From assembly GCA_022393335.1 (NCBI GenBank), contig JAJEKB010021580.1, positions 280,411 to 344,410 of the forward strand: DNA of 64,000 nucleotides. Reading direction: 5' to 3'. How positions within the stretch are numbered: position 1 is the first letter of the stretch; each line of letters opens with the position of its first letter. This DNA comes from Macrotrachela quadricornifera (taxonomy: Eukaryota; Rotifera; Eurotatoria; Philodinida; Philodinidae). The position numbers were made by a program, and so were the translations under genes. This document shows positions 39,249-51,842 of the stretch, piece by piece. The notes under the pieces were generated by a model that was not told the origin of the DNA, made no database searches, and saw only the letters and a program-made list of their open reading frames with translations.

Positions 39249-40364
39249 TTATATATCCCAATTTGATGATTTTAAATAAATGATATGTTTGTTCTTCCCA
39301 GAATCATATTCATATTTAACAAAAACAAAATCTCTTCCTGGCCAAATGAAAAATTCTTCTTCTTCAGGAAAATCAGATAAAGATGATATATCTCTACCAC
39401 ACTGAATATATCTATGATCATTATCACGCACATTTAAATCAATAATAAGAAGTGTATTTCCATTATAAAATTCAGCAACTTCACGATTACGAGTTGTTGA
39501 AGTAAAAGATGTGAATTTCATTATTGCTTCCATATATAGCTTTCGTTGTTCATCATTTATATTTAAACTACGATATACTGTCAAAATATCTATTGTAGGA
39601 TTATCATATAAATACCAATCAAGTAGCCAACAAAATGGTCCTAAATTTTTTACATGTTCACGAGTAAAAGAATGTGGATTACGGAGAACATGATTAATTA
39701 ATTTATATAAAAATGATTCTTTTGTATAGAGATAGACACATATTTGACCAATTTCTGATGGAAATGTTTTAATTGAATTTACTTTAACATTGGAACCAAA
39801 ATCTTTAACCGATTCCAATTGTTTAGAAAGCCATTGTGCTTCATATATTTTATCAACTATTGATCCTTCTATAATAATTCCATAAGCAGCATCTTCAATA
39901 ACATCAGAAATTGTTTTATTCGTATTTTCTAATTCAAGTTTCCAATATAAACTTGTTATATAACCATATATTCGCATTAAATCAAGTTCATTTTCATTTT
40001 GTAATTGTTGACAGGAAGATACTGAAGTAGTAAATGATACTGGGAATAAAAATCGTTCTTCACGTCGATAAATATTATTTTTATATTTATCAAATTGAAC
40101 ACGTTTAATTGGACATGCTGTTAAATAATTACCTTTTTTATATTGTAATAAACATTCGAAATTAATTATATAATCTCCATCGATTTCAATAATGAACTTT
40201 TTTTCATTATTTGCATCTTCAATTATTTCATTTTCAATATCACTATATTTTTGCCATTTTTCATCATCAATAGACCATGGATCAACTGCACAATTCCAAT
40301 ACCATTGATAATTTCGTGAACGTAAAAATACAGGAATAGAAGATAAATGAGAATCTAATACCAT
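39249..40364 (-). CDS. WWE-domain mono-ADP-ribosyltransferase (R-S-E type), 371 aa
   Basis: Single exon. Residues about 12-100 form a WWE domain (YQWYWNCAVDPW, YSDIENEIIEDA, IINFECLLQ, IKRV), which in other proteins binds ADP-ribose-containing chains. Residues about 190-365 carry the NAD-arginine ART fold with all three signature elements: Arg265 in TVYRSL, the S-T-S-like stretch SFTST at 286-290, and the Glu-rich loop PEEEEF with Glu335 and Glu337 matching E-x-E. It should transfer ADP-ribose from NAD+ to protein arginine (family inference). No signal peptide is seen, so it is probably intracellular. The start is the first ATG and lies just before the WWE domain. The frame is intact, unlike the ART-TPR relic at 22.9-24.6 kb. 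Intronless, as is common for this expanded bdelloid family. Confidence 0.9.
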   Translation of the reverse strand: MVLDSHLSSIPVFLRSRNYQWYWNCAVDPWSIDDEKWQKYSDIENEIIEDANNEKKFIIEIDGDYIINFECLLQYKKGNYLTACPIKRVQFDKYKNNIYRREERFLFPVSFTTSVSSCQQLQNENELDLMRIYGYITSLYWKLELENTNKTISDVIEDAAYGIIIEGSIVDKIYEAQWLSKQLESVKDFGSNVKVNSIKTFPSEIGQICVYLYTKESFLYKLINHVLRNPHSFTREHVKNLGPFCWLLDWYLYDNPTIDILTVYRSLNINDEQRKLYMEAIMKFTSFTSTTRNREVAEFYNGNTLLIIDLNVRDNDHRYIQCGRDISSLSDFPEEEEFFIWPGRDFVFVKYEYDSGKNKHIIYLKSSNWDI

Positions 40365-41452
40365 TTATTATTTTTTTCAATGTAAAAGAAAAATAAACAA
40401 GGATTTAGTGTTCTTTTGGATATATAAAAGTATTTTAACTATTTTTTTTCGTTGTTTTTATATTTAATGATTTTCATCTTACAAAAAGGTAAAGAGAAAA
40501 AATGAGTGTGTCATCATTGGATGAGAAAGAGCATTACAACAAAAAAAAATTTCATCTACATGATATTCATCGTAACCTATTATTCTTTACAAGTGCATTG
40601 TATTGTATTTTTTTCTCTGTTCTGTTAACTTTATCTCTTTACAACATCATTGTCATATGAGTCAGTCCACCTTGAAATTATCTCAAAGGATTTTTGCATC
40701 ATATATTTTCTACCGTCTGAGCAGATATTCAAAGCCATTTCGACTAGAAAAAAAACCTTTTAAATTCAATTCCATATTGGATCAGACTATTACTAATACT
40801 AACATCAACATATCTTGAAAATGATAGTTATCATTTGACAATACAATATTCGTATAAATTTTTCCATTAGAATTCATTCATAACAACTCTTCATCATTTG
40901 GATTCTTCTCCTTTTATGCAATCTATTCAAGAACGTGCATATCTTTAATATTACTATTATTTTTTATTTTTCATTTGATTTATATATTTTTAGACTGAAT
41001 ATATAACATGCTGAATCTTTTTTCCTTTCTTTTATGTCTGATATCTGTCACTTCTTTTTTTTTGTATATTAGTAAAATGTTATGCAATAGTACTCGAATG
41101 TGTGTGTGGTTTTTTTTCTTTCGGACTTCAATCATGGAAATTAGTTCGCTTTTGCGACTGATAAAAAATATCTTTTTTTTTTGCTCAAAATAGAAAATTT
41201 AATATGTTATATTATCTTCTTTTTCTTTTTGATGATTAGTCCACATTTTTGGATTAATTTTCTAAAGTACTGTTTCGGTTTATAATATGTTATAATTATT
41301 TTTCTCTGTATATTGATCAGATGTGATACAAAATAAGAACTTATGCCAGAACGATAAAAACGCAATTTTATGACAAGGAAATGACTCATATTTTATTACA
41401 TCAGATTATCAACATTGCAGAATAACATGACGTAACTATGAAAGTATTTGTA
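40365..41452. other. Intergenic between divergent genes
   Basis: AT-rich, with poly-T runs. No supported gene. Confidence 0.45.
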
Positions 41453-42331
41453 TCTATATATATAAAGAAGAAAGTTTGTCTGTTCGCTTATGACTCAATC
41501 CCGATAAAAGCTAGCGTCACCAAATTTTCCACAACACTTCTCTAGGTCATGAGGAAGGTCATGGTGGGATCACCCACCGTGGGTGTGTGGGTGAAGTCTC
41601 ACCCAGATAGTGCTGTATTAGTTAACATTACGAAACTTTCCATGGTACTGCTCTGAGTTCAGAGGCATCTTTAAAGAGTGCTGTTACCATTAATAGGAGT
41701 AGGGAGGAGGCGTCTGGGTGAAATTTCACTGAAGTTCTATCGCAATAAATTTTGCGTTAATTTTCCAGAAATTTTGCGAATCTGTTATAATTCTAAGATT
41801 AATCGTTTTTTATCGTGGATTCGTTGGTTTAAATTTGAAAATCGGATGTTTCTAATCTATATATATAAAGGGGAAAGTTTGTCTGCCTATCTGTTTTTTA
41901 TGCATTTGGACATTGCACGGGTTGAGGCTGCCAAACTTTTCATGGCATACTCTTAGGTCTCGACGAAGGTCAAAAGGGATCAGGATGATTGGCGAGAGGA
42001 TTGGGCTGAAATTTCACAACAGGTTATGATACATTACAATTTTCCCCAGTTTTTAAAAACTTCGGGACATATGCTGCCATTGTTAGAATATCCACCTGTA
42101 TTTGTATAAAATATGGAAATACGCATGAGTGAAGAGAAAGACTGTTATGCCCCCACACTATTTGCTGAATTATCCGATTTAAAAATGAATATAAGTGTAT
42201 GCACGGCGGGATATGTAGTAATAATAGATGAAAATGTTTTAATAAAGCCTTCTATACATCTTCTGTGGTTTTCTGACATGATAAGTTTCCAGTATGGAGA
42301 TTTTCCGAGCAACGCCGGGTACTACCGCTAG
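41453..42331 (+). mobile_element. Non-autonomous Helitron-like element, with a second internal 5' end
   Basis: It starts TCTATATATATAAAG after an A (41453) and ends CCGCTAG before a T (42331), matching Helitron rules: 5' TC, 3' CTRR, insertion between A and T. A second TCTATATATATAAAG with the same following words (gaaagtttgtctg) starts at 41856, so the unit is either a nested pair or a composite with a duplicated 5' end. No Rep/helicase frame is present; the 42113-42331 frame is incidental. It ends 18 bp before the methionyl-tRNA synthetase start codon and 13 bp before the acceptor-like AG. Confidence 0.75.
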
Positions 42332-42349
42332 TATAAATTATTTTAGATT

Positions 42350-45300
42350 ATGGCAGCATCAAATAGTGCAGACGATATTAATTTACAAAATTTAAACGTT
42401 GAAGAATCAACTACTGCTGTAACAGCACAAGCAACCGGTGTTACAACTACAGAAAAAGCGGTTCAACCAAAAAAAAAGCCTAAACAGGAAAAATCACAAG
42501 CTACTGCAGAAGCACCACTGGAAGAGCTTCATTTTAATCGAACACCAGAAGAAGTTGAAAAGGCTTTAGATCAATGGTCAAAAAAACCATCAACTCTTAA
42601 TAAATCAAAACCTGATGAAAAAATGTAAAATATTTCAAAAATTATTATATATCGAATATTCATTTATTTTCTTCATAGTACACCAAAAGCTGGTGTTCGA
42701 AATGTTCTAATAACAAGTGCTTTACCTTATGTGAATAATGTTCCTCATTTAGGTAATCTTATTGGATCTTTATTAAGTGCGGATGTATTTGCTCGGTAAG
42801 ATCAATGATTTTACATTTATAAAATTGTTTATTATTAATATTAAATTTTAGATATTGTCGTTTGAGAAATTACAATACTTTATATATTTGTGGTACTGAT
42901 GAATATGGTACAGCAACTGAAACAAAAGCATTAGAAGAAAAATGTACACCACGTGAAATTTGTGATAAATATTTTGATTTACATACAAAAATTTATAAAT
43001 GGTTTCAATTGGAATTCGATTTTTTTGGACGAACATCAACAAAAAAACAAACTGAGTAAGATTATTATCAAAAAGAAAAACCAAGAACAAAATTATTTTT
43101 CTTATTAAAGATTAATAAAATATTAATTTTAGAATTTGTCAAGATATTTTTTGGAAATTATATAATCGAGATCTCGTTCTTAGACAAAGTGTTGAACAAT
43201 TATATTGTGATACTTGTCAACGGTAAAAAATCTGTATTAATTTTTATTTGTCTTAAAATATATTTATTTATTTTAAAGGTTTTTAGCTGATCGTTACGTA
43301 GCTGGTATATGTCCTGATTTAGTATGCAAATTTAATGATGCTCGTGGTGATCAATGTGATAAATGTGGACAATTAATTAATGCTGTTGACTTAATTGATC
43401 CAAAATGTCAAATTTGTCGTAGTACACCACAAATAAAAACATCTGATCATCTATTTCTTGATTTACCAAGAGTAAGAAATATTTTCTTAAAATGAATTAG
43501 TTCAAATGAATTGAGAAAGAAGATTTTCGATCTATATCAAGATGAAATTTATTAGCTGAAGTTGCATCAGCCATTGATTAGTCGCTTCAGATGGTTTATA
43601 TCACTTCCATATAACCTCATTATTGATTCAACTTTATTATCTTATGCTTTTTATACATGATAAGTAAAGTTACAAGGATATCATGTTTTAGTAAAATACA
43701 ATAATTTAACCTTCTATATTGATTTCTACAAAAAATTATGCAACAGTGTCCATCTGATTGTTGTAATTTTTTTTGCATTGTTATAGTCTGTAAATTAGCT
43801 AAATTTTAAAAATTTAGTTTATAAATATTTGATCTGACATGATCTACACAAAAATATTTCAACGATATCGAACAGAGATGAAATCAACTCGTCTAAATCT
43901 TTCACAATTACTTTGTAATTATCCATCACGTTTTATCTTTTCTGTATTGTTGATAAATTTGACTCTTCTATTCAAACTGACGCATATTACATCTAAGCCA
44001 GAGGCGGTGAAACGATTTTAATCTAGGGGAGACTCAAAACTTCAGAGACGATAACGAAAGCGAGAAGAGAAAGTATATGTCTTTGCATAGATAAATCATA
44101 TAGCCTTGAATTTTTTTTCAAATGATGCACTTCTGAATTTGAGAGTGTCATGGAATTCATTTTTTTGGATTTACTAATTTTTTTTAAACCATGAAATTTA
44201 TCTATATGATAGCAAAGGACAAAATTTAACTACCCTAAAAAATTTCATCATTCAGAAGAGTAAGACTCGATCTTCAGTTAGTGCTCGTTCGAAACCTTGT
44301 CTGCTGTCATCCTCAGTCAGACAACCGTCTTCGCATTAATTATTTTCGTTTGACGATAAAATGAATACCGAGATTCAAAGAACAATTCCGAAAAAATCGC
44401 TTACAATAGTCAAAGGACACCGTTTCTCTGAACATTATAAAGAACTTAATGGGACATCTTTCAAAGCAATCTAGATTTTATTTTCAATATGCTTCTTATT
44501 TTTTTGGATAATGAGAGGTAGAAACCTTTAATACATCTTTTTTTTAGTCTTCTAAAAATTTATTAATAGAAACCAATGGGATTTTTTGTAACAGTTTTTG
44601 TAGAGAGTGTCGACAATGGATTTTAAAAAATTCATAATTTTAGCATTTGTGCATGCAAAATAAACTTTGTTCATAACATTTGGGACATTCAGTTTGGCTT
44701 AGAATGGGATCCTAAAATTTTCTCAAATATTGGACCTTCTCAAGCCTAATGCCTCGGTCGTCTTTGAGTCTAAACCCTTTCTAAACCGAAAAATATACTT
44801 AAAAATTGATCTTTATAAATCGCATTGACACGGTATTATATGTCTGTGATACTGTTTATACAACAAAATTTAGTTTTCGGAATAATATAGACAGCCTTCA
44901 CTTTCAAATAGAGATATTTTGTATTAAGCTTGATTGCTGCTAGTTCATTTATATACATCTATAACCTAATCGTTACTTACAAGATACTCTGTACATTCGC
45001 TAGTCTATTGTAAATTTTGCTTTAGTTCAATTTACTCTAGTTGGAAAAAGACTCGAACCAGTGCCATTCCGAATAGCGAATAGAGTGATGATGAACGCAA
45101 TAAAATTTAGTTCAATGATCATTGAATGTTTCCTTCATCCAGAAGAGAATTACATTGAAGAATATGTCATATAGAATAATGTACCAAGTCCATGTCAAAA
45201 TTTATTATAAAGATTTTTGATAGTCCTCTCTGCATATCTAGTTAAATGAAATGTTCAATAATCAATGGACGGAATCACATTCTTTTGATCTGACGTCACT

Positions 45301-47252
45301 AGATTACTTTTATGGAACGATTCTCCACGATTTAGCTTATTTAAAAGTTTCAAAAATGCTCAACATTAAAATAATCAAAAACAAACTGCTGCATAATTTG
45401 TAGTAGAAATAAGCAATAGATTAAACTTTAGCATTTAATTTAATAGCGACATTCTATGAAAAGTACATTTTACATTTATCCATATAAATAAAAACTTAGT
45501 CGATTCATCTATCTGCTGAAAAAATAAACATTCAATAATAAAGTCTAATCAATATATGGAAATATACTTTTCTTTTAAAAATCTTATTGAATTATCAGTT
45601 ACTCGAGTTAACACTTGAATATCTCCTTTGTGAACAAAGACTATGATAGTAATGTTGAAAATCAAATTAAAATGTTTATTCGAATAATATTATGAAACTA
45701 TGTATAATATTTATTGATTAGAATATTATATTCATTTTTGAAATTTTTCATTTAGCTGCAACCTGATGTTCGAACATGGTTTGAAAAATCAAATAGTACC
45801 GGTCATTGGACAAATACAGCCGCTACAATTACTGATGCTTGGCTTAATGAAGGTCTTAAACCCCGATGTATTACACGAGATCTTAAATGGGGAACGCCGG
45901 TACCTTTAGAAGGTTATACAGATAAAGTAAAATCAATTCATTTTATCTTAATTATAATAATAATAACAACAATAATTATAATTTTATAAAGGTATTTTAT
46001 GTATGGTTTGATGCACCAATTGGTTATATATCAATTACAGCAAATTATACCGATGATTGGGAACAATGGTGGAAACAACCAGATAAAGTAAAATTTATTA
46101 TTTAGAAAAGAAAAACAAAGATATAAACGTATTTAATTTAATTTTAGGTTGAATTATTTCAATTTATGGCTAAAGATAATGTACCATTTCATTCAGTTAT
46201 CTTTCCGGCATGTCTTTTGGGGACACAAGATAATTATACAGTAGTTAATCATCTTTCTGGCATAGGTTAATATTGATTAGTTATCAAATTTTTCTAACAT
46301 ATCTCTACTTCTTTTTGTTTTAGATTATCTTAATTATGAAGGTTTAAAATTTTCAAAAAGTCGTGGTATTGGTGTATTTGGTGATCATGCTAAAGATACA
46401 GAAATACCATCAGATATTTGGAGATTTTATCTTTTATATGTTCGACCAGAAACTAAAGTAAATAGATGATTTGAAATTGAATAAATAATTAGAAATAACT
46501 TTAGGATAGTGACTTTTCATGGACTGATTTAATGTCAAAAAATAATTCAATATTATTGGATAAACTTGGCAATTTTATTAATCGGTTAGATGAATTCATT
46601 TTTTAAAATTTACATTAATTCTTCTTTTTTGTTTTAGAGTTATTGTCTTTTGTGAAAAGAATTTTGCTGGTAAAATTAGTAATGTTGATAAATTGGAAAC
46701 ACAATTGGATCAATTATTTGTTGCACAAGTTACTCATGAATTAAATGCTTATTTAGAAGCTATGGATAAAACAAGGTAAATTTTAATGTTCTATTTAGTT
46801 TTAAATAGAATATTTTATTTTTAAGACTTCGTGATGGTCTTGAATGTGTTTTACGCATGTCTCGTTATGGTAATCAATATTTACAATTAAAACAACCATG
46901 GGCAAAATATAAAGGTTCTGATGAAGATCGGTATGTATATTTATTTTCATTATTCGATTTTTTTTTAAATATTAAATAATATTATTATTTCAGAAAAGAT
47001 GCTGAAATAAGTATAGCACTTGCATTAAATCTTGTTTATTTATTATCATTGGTTCTTCAACCATTTATGCCAACAACATCGGATGAAATCCGACGACAAC
47101 TTAATATTCATGAATCTGTTTATGCATTAGATAATGCTTTTCATTGTTATTTACCAGCTGGTCATACAGTTGGACAAGCTCGTCCATTATTTAAACGTAT
47201 TGAACAAAATTTAGTAGATGAATGTCGTTTACGTTTTTCCGGTCATCAATAA
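42350..47252 (+). CDS. MARS1: Methionyl-tRNA synthetase, cytosolic type, 13 exons, 659 aa
   Basis: Exons: 42350-42624, 42679-42795, 42852-43055, 43133-43222, 43279-43471, 45756-45926, 45992-46087, 46148-46265, 46324-46457, 46505-46584, 46638-46775, 46826-46930, 46994-47252. They sum to 1,980 bp, 660 codons with TAA; all junctions are GT-AG and in frame. It charges tRNA-Met with methionine using ATP. Seen: Lys/Ala/Thr-rich N-terminus (1-90); class I motif HLGN at 115-118 after [12 protein letters not shown]; Cys pairs of the zinc knuckles (YCDTC, ICPDLVC, QCDKC, KCQIC); KFSKS at 430-434; and an alpha-helical anticodon-binding C-terminus. Unlike vertebrate MARS1 it lacks a GST-like N-terminus and a C-terminal WHEP domain. 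All introns are short except intron 5 (2.28 kb). Confidence 0.97.
43472..45755 (+). other. 2.28-kb intron 5 of methionyl-tRNA synthetase with a transposase relic
   Basis: Every other intron here is 40-80 bp. Around 45240-45400 a plus-strand frame reads like the end of a Tc1/mariner-superfamily transposase ([20 protein letters not shown], where relatives have SPDLTPLDFFLWG). The element ends are not visible. The rest is AT-rich and featureless. Confidence 0.5.
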
Positions 47253-47346
47253 TGAAGATTTTAAGAAGTTTTATTTTTATTGATGTTGTTATATCATTTA
47301 ACTAAGAAAAAAAAAGAGTAAATATATATGATCTATTTCATTGATC

Positions 47347-47352
47347 AATAAA
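47347..47352 (+). terminator. Polyadenylation signal of methionyl-tRNA synthetase
   Basis: AATAAA about 95 nt after the stop codon. Confidence 0.55.
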
Positions 47353-47734
47353 GACAACAAAACTAATTGAAATTTATCTAAAATAAAAAAACATCTATAA
47401 ACTAAAAATGATTTTTCCTATAATAAATCTACTAAGTTATGGATGAAATGTTTTTAATAGGAAAAGCTAAGAGAAAAAATTGTGTTTTTCTACCATTTAT
47501 ATATTAATGATGTATGATGACTAAGTCCAAATATCATAGGGATTGCAGGATTTAGTGCCGTAGTCTTTATTACCGTAAACAATATTTGTTTACAAAATTT
47601 TCTTTTCTCCTTCAAAAGAAAATAAATCTTTTTTTGTAGTGGTATGTTAATATAAGTCATATGAGTAAGTCTGATTAATCGATGATTGCAATGAAAGATG
47701 AAAACCTCTGGTTTTTTTAATGACTTTTCTAAAG

Positions 47735-48410
47735 CTCATTTTATATCTCAACCATACGTAAGAGTAGATTAAATGTTTTCTAACCTTCGTAATAAATTCA
47801 ACTGACTGAAATATTCAAAATATTGATATCCCTCTCAAAGGTTTATTTTATGCCTCAAACGTTCGTAAAACTACATCAAAATTTTGCTAACCTTGGTGAT
47901 TATTTTATTCAGTCAAATTTTTGATTTCTTTGTCAAAGATTCGTTTTACATCTCTAATGTTCGTGAAACTATCTTTAGGTCTACTTAACGTTTGTAATTC
48001 ATTTATCGAAATTGCTTACTTTTTGATTTTCTTCTCAAAGGTTCAATCTTTACCTCAAACGTTGGTAGTAAAAGTGCTTTTAATTCTTCCTAATGTTCGT
48101 AATGAATATGATCTACTAGAGTTTCTGTATTTTCGTATACGCTTCTCAAACATTCATTTTTCATATCAAACATTTGTAAAACTACGTTTAATTCTTCCTA
48201 ACCTTCGTAATTAATTTATTTGCATTAGGATTCGTTATTTTTTTATTTTCTTTTCAAACGTTTATTTTCTATCTCAAACATTCGTAAAACAATAATTCTT
48301 TGTTCCTAACTTTAGTAATGAATTCGATTAACAAAAATCTTCGAGTTTCTGAACTCCTTCTCAAAGGTTCACTTTGCTTCTCAAACGTTTGCAGGAATAC
48401 ATTAAATATC
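47735..48410. repeat. Degenerate tandem repeat, ~105-bp unit, seven copies
   Basis: The word tctcaaacgttcgtaaaac or a variant starts at about 47746, 47853, 47951, 48053, 48164, 48272 and 48379, spaced 98-111 bp. Other shared words in each unit are cttctcaaaggttca and cttcctaaccttcgtaat. Copies are diverged. The frame at 47921-48214 is this repeat read through. Confidence 0.85.
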
Positions 48411-49626
48411 GTTATTACTATTCTCATTTAGTTTTGAAATAAGATTTTTTAAATTGTCTTTTTACACATGTACTGGAATACAGCTTTTGTGTCAATTATT
48501 ATATTTATATAAACTATGTATAGGCAAAACGGATTCTATCCTATTAAAGCAAAAAAAGAAAAAAAACAGATACATTATTTAAACTAAATTATTTATATAT
48601 ACGTAACGTTTACAAAACACAATTTATTATTAATGGATATATTATTATTCTACTGAATCATAGAAATAATCGAGAAGTTCATTGGTAAATAAAAGAAAAT
48701 TTAAAGTAAATGAGGAAGCGCATTCTGTGCGGGTCATTGCGATCATTAATTTATTAGACACTTAAATCATATAACATACCACTATTGTTTTGTATCATGA
48801 TTAGTTCAATGTAAAGAATGTTTTTGTTTCACTTTTTAAATATTTTAATGATATAGTAAAGCATCGGTTTGCAATTCATATAAATAATTAATTATATTAT
48901 ATCAAAGAAGCAAGCGCGATAGGTTAAACTGAGTAATCTTGGTAAAGTAGTGCAAATAGGAATACTGTTAATTATGAAAGTATTTTATTGGTAGAAAAAA
49001 AAATTGAAATATAATAAGGAATGAATCAAATATTCCACAATCATTTTGCGAAATAAAAAATAGCGTCGCCTATATCTAAAAAAGAAATTAGTTTAACACG
49101 ATATTATTGGCCAGATTTGATGAACAACTAGATTTCGACTTCTATGTATAGTTTATGAATCATATATTCAAAACAAAATTGAAGTTACGAAAAGGTATGA
49201 AAATACTATTTAATATTACTAAAGTTTTCGTTCTTTGTAGATAAAATTTACATCAAATTATTTCATCAATTGAAAACGGTCACGTTTTTTCTAGAAGTAA
49301 TCCAACGACATTTTGTAGATGACGAGGCTTAAAAACCTAGTAAGTATCAAAAAATTTTAAAGAGATATCTAATTAACTTTGCTTTTATATTAAAAGGTTT
49401 TTATTACTGTTAATGTATAATGAAAATCAATCTAATGAAAAAAAGATATATAAGATAGAAGAGAAACAAGAAAATGCTATATTATATAACATTTTGATAA
49501 ATTGCAAACCAATTCAATAATAAACACTTTACAAACAATCGAAATTTACGATTATGACAGTTGATTAAATATTCAAGTATTGAGTAATATTATTTCGATT
49601 ATTTATTTATAAATTTAATCAATATA
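48411..49626. other. Intergenic up to the assembly gap
   Basis: AT-rich, no supported feature. Confidence 0.45.
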
Positions 49627-50026
49627 NNNNNNNNNNNNNNNNNNNNNNNNNNNNNNNNNNNNNNNNNNNNNNNNNNNNNNNNNNNNNNNNNNNNNNNNNN
49701 NNNNNNNNNNNNNNNNNNNNNNNNNNNNNNNNNNNNNNNNNNNNNNNNNNNNNNNNNNNNNNNNNNNNNNNNNNNNNNNNNNNNNNNNNNNNNNNNNNNN
49801 NNNNNNNNNNNNNNNNNNNNNNNNNNNNNNNNNNNNNNNNNNNNNNNNNNNNNNNNNNNNNNNNNNNNNNNNNNNNNNNNNNNNNNNNNNNNNNNNNNNN
49901 NNNNNNNNNNNNNNNNNNNNNNNNNNNNNNNNNNNNNNNNNNNNNNNNNNNNNNNNNNNNNNNNNNNNNNNNNNNNNNNNNNNNNNNNNNNNNNNNNNNN
50001 NNNNNNNNNNNNNNNNNNNNNNNNNN
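49627..50026. other. Assembly gap of 400 N
   Basis: Exactly 400 N, probably an estimated scaffold gap. The long frame spanning it is an artefact of the Ns. Confidence 0.99.
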
Positions 50027-50942
50027 AAAAAAATGACTATTAAATGCTTTCAATAGTTGGTTTTTGACAGCGTATAGTATTTATAAGTGAACCTATGTAA
50101 GTGTTTTTCATGCTTTTTGACTATAATGTATTATTAAGTACTTGAAAAAGTTCAAAAAAATTGATAAAGCATACTTCGAGGCTACCAAAAGTGCTACAAA
50201 GTACGTTGATAAGTGGAAAAAGTATTCTAAAATACTATGTAAAGTGAAAAAAAAATTTTAAAATTCATTTTATTTTACTTAATTAATATGAAAAGTATTT
50301 ATAAATGAAATTTGTTCACCGTTTTTACACGGGCATGATGGTGTTCATTTGGAAATGTAGGTGTGAAAAATAAAAACAACGAATATGAAAGTATTAACAG
50401 ATCCATTAGTTGCATTCAATGTTTTTTATGCGTGTTGTTACGGATCTTCCAGTAGTTCAAGACAATTTGTAGAACTTTTGCTGATAGCCATGTATCTTGT
50501 GAGTTGAACGGTCAATTATTATTATTGTAACATGTCTTTAGATAAAAAACAATGTTTTTTGATAAAATGTACAAATCTTGTTGGTTTTGAGACCGATTGT
50601 AAAGTAAAATTAAAACAGTCTATCATCTTTGCAAAGCATCCTGTTCTCCCTTCTTTTTCTCCCAATATAACAGGGGAGAGTTCGCTCTTTCTTTTATACC
50701 TTTTTCCAACAGGGTGAAGCAGAGCAGGGCAGGGTACAAAAAATTTCCCTGTGGATACTTTTGGTATGATCTTAGTTGGAAACGAAATTGAAATCGACGG
50801 AAAAGAAAATGCAAACAAAAGGTAGGGTCAGAGTGACACGTTACATATTGAAAAGAAAATCGATGTTGTTTTAGAAGAGAATATAGGTAAAAAAAATAAT
50901 ATCAGAAAGTACGTTTTTATCGCAATCTTAACCGATATATTT
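50027..50942. other. Intergenic, nothing recognised
   Basis: AT-rich, with overlapping short frames at 50522-50818 on both strands that show no family resemblance. Confidence 0.4.
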
Positions 50943-51560
50943 TCAAGAACCGCACCAGTAGAACGTGAAAATTTCCAGAAAAACATTAAAAACAATAAAA
51001 TGTAGAAAAGCAGAAGAGATGGTAACCTTGAATTCATCATCAGTTATAAGTCGAAAAAGAAAGTCGTTTCCTTCAGTTGAATAACGAGCCAAAAGCTCTT
51101 GGCATGATTGAACATGTTCATGTCTTTGATCAAGTGTTAGTGAATGTGGTACTGATCTTGAAGAAACTTTTGTCATATGTAATTGATCATCTATAATACT
51201 ATATACCGTGTCGGTTAAAATACTTAAGGCCCATATTATTTGCTGAATTGCAATTCAATGATTTTTGTTGATTAGACTTTCAATAGCTTTAATAGTTTGA
51301 TCGTTCACTGCAGTTGTTGGTCAACAACGTCTAGGATTTTCTTTGACATTTAATTGTCCATCTTTAAAACGAGGAACCCATTCAAAAACTGTTGTACGTG
51401 ATGGAGTATGTTCGTCATAATCTACCATCATACGTTTATAAATATTAGATGGAGATTGTCCTCTCAAAATAAGAAACTTTATTACTGAACGATATTCAAG
51501 CTTTCCATTCACTATCAGTGTAAAAAAGGTGATCTGACGACAATCGTTACATTTACGCAA
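50943..51560 (-). pseudogene. Mariner transposase N-terminal fragment
   Basis: On the minus strand, 51560-51321 matches the mariner helix-turn-helix part (EYRSVIKFLILRGQSPSNIY, then TVFEWVPRFKDGQ). A stop follows PRRC, then continuing similarity runs through TTAVNDQTIKAIESL to 51176-51035 (MTKVSSRSVPHSLTLDQRHE, then FLFRLITDDEF, the first catalytic Asp region). Similarity ends there. The second and third catalytic Asp regions are missing, so it is a truncated, dead copy. The first helix-turn-helix part is open and well preserved. It is a different family from the copies at 27.5 and 53.5 kb. Confidence 0.85.
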
Positions 51561-51842
51561 AAGAATTTCATTTGTTAATGATTATGATGTCTATAGATGG
51601 AGCATTGTTCCAAGGGCATACAGATTAAAAGCTAAGAACAAAAACGCTTCTCAATGTGTTTTAATAAAAGCAGTTCGGAAACTTTTCTAGTAGTTCTCGT
51701 AAAGAGAATATGTAACCCGGACTCAATTTCTCTCACTATTTTATAATGGTGTATCTTTTACTGTGGAATGACAAAATGAAAAATTGGAATTCAGATTTAG
51801 TGTATTTCACCTATTAGAAAGAAGTACAGAAAAGTAGTGTAT

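Noticed and set aside
45030..45090. Minus-strand ggttcgagtc resembling a tRNA B box
   Set aside because: No matching A box, no acceptor stem or cloverleaf could be folded around it.
47921..48214. 97-codon plus frame
   Set aside because: It is a read-through of the ~105-bp degenerate tandem repeat.
49619..50053. 144-codon frame across the gap
   Set aside because: It consists almost entirely of Ns.
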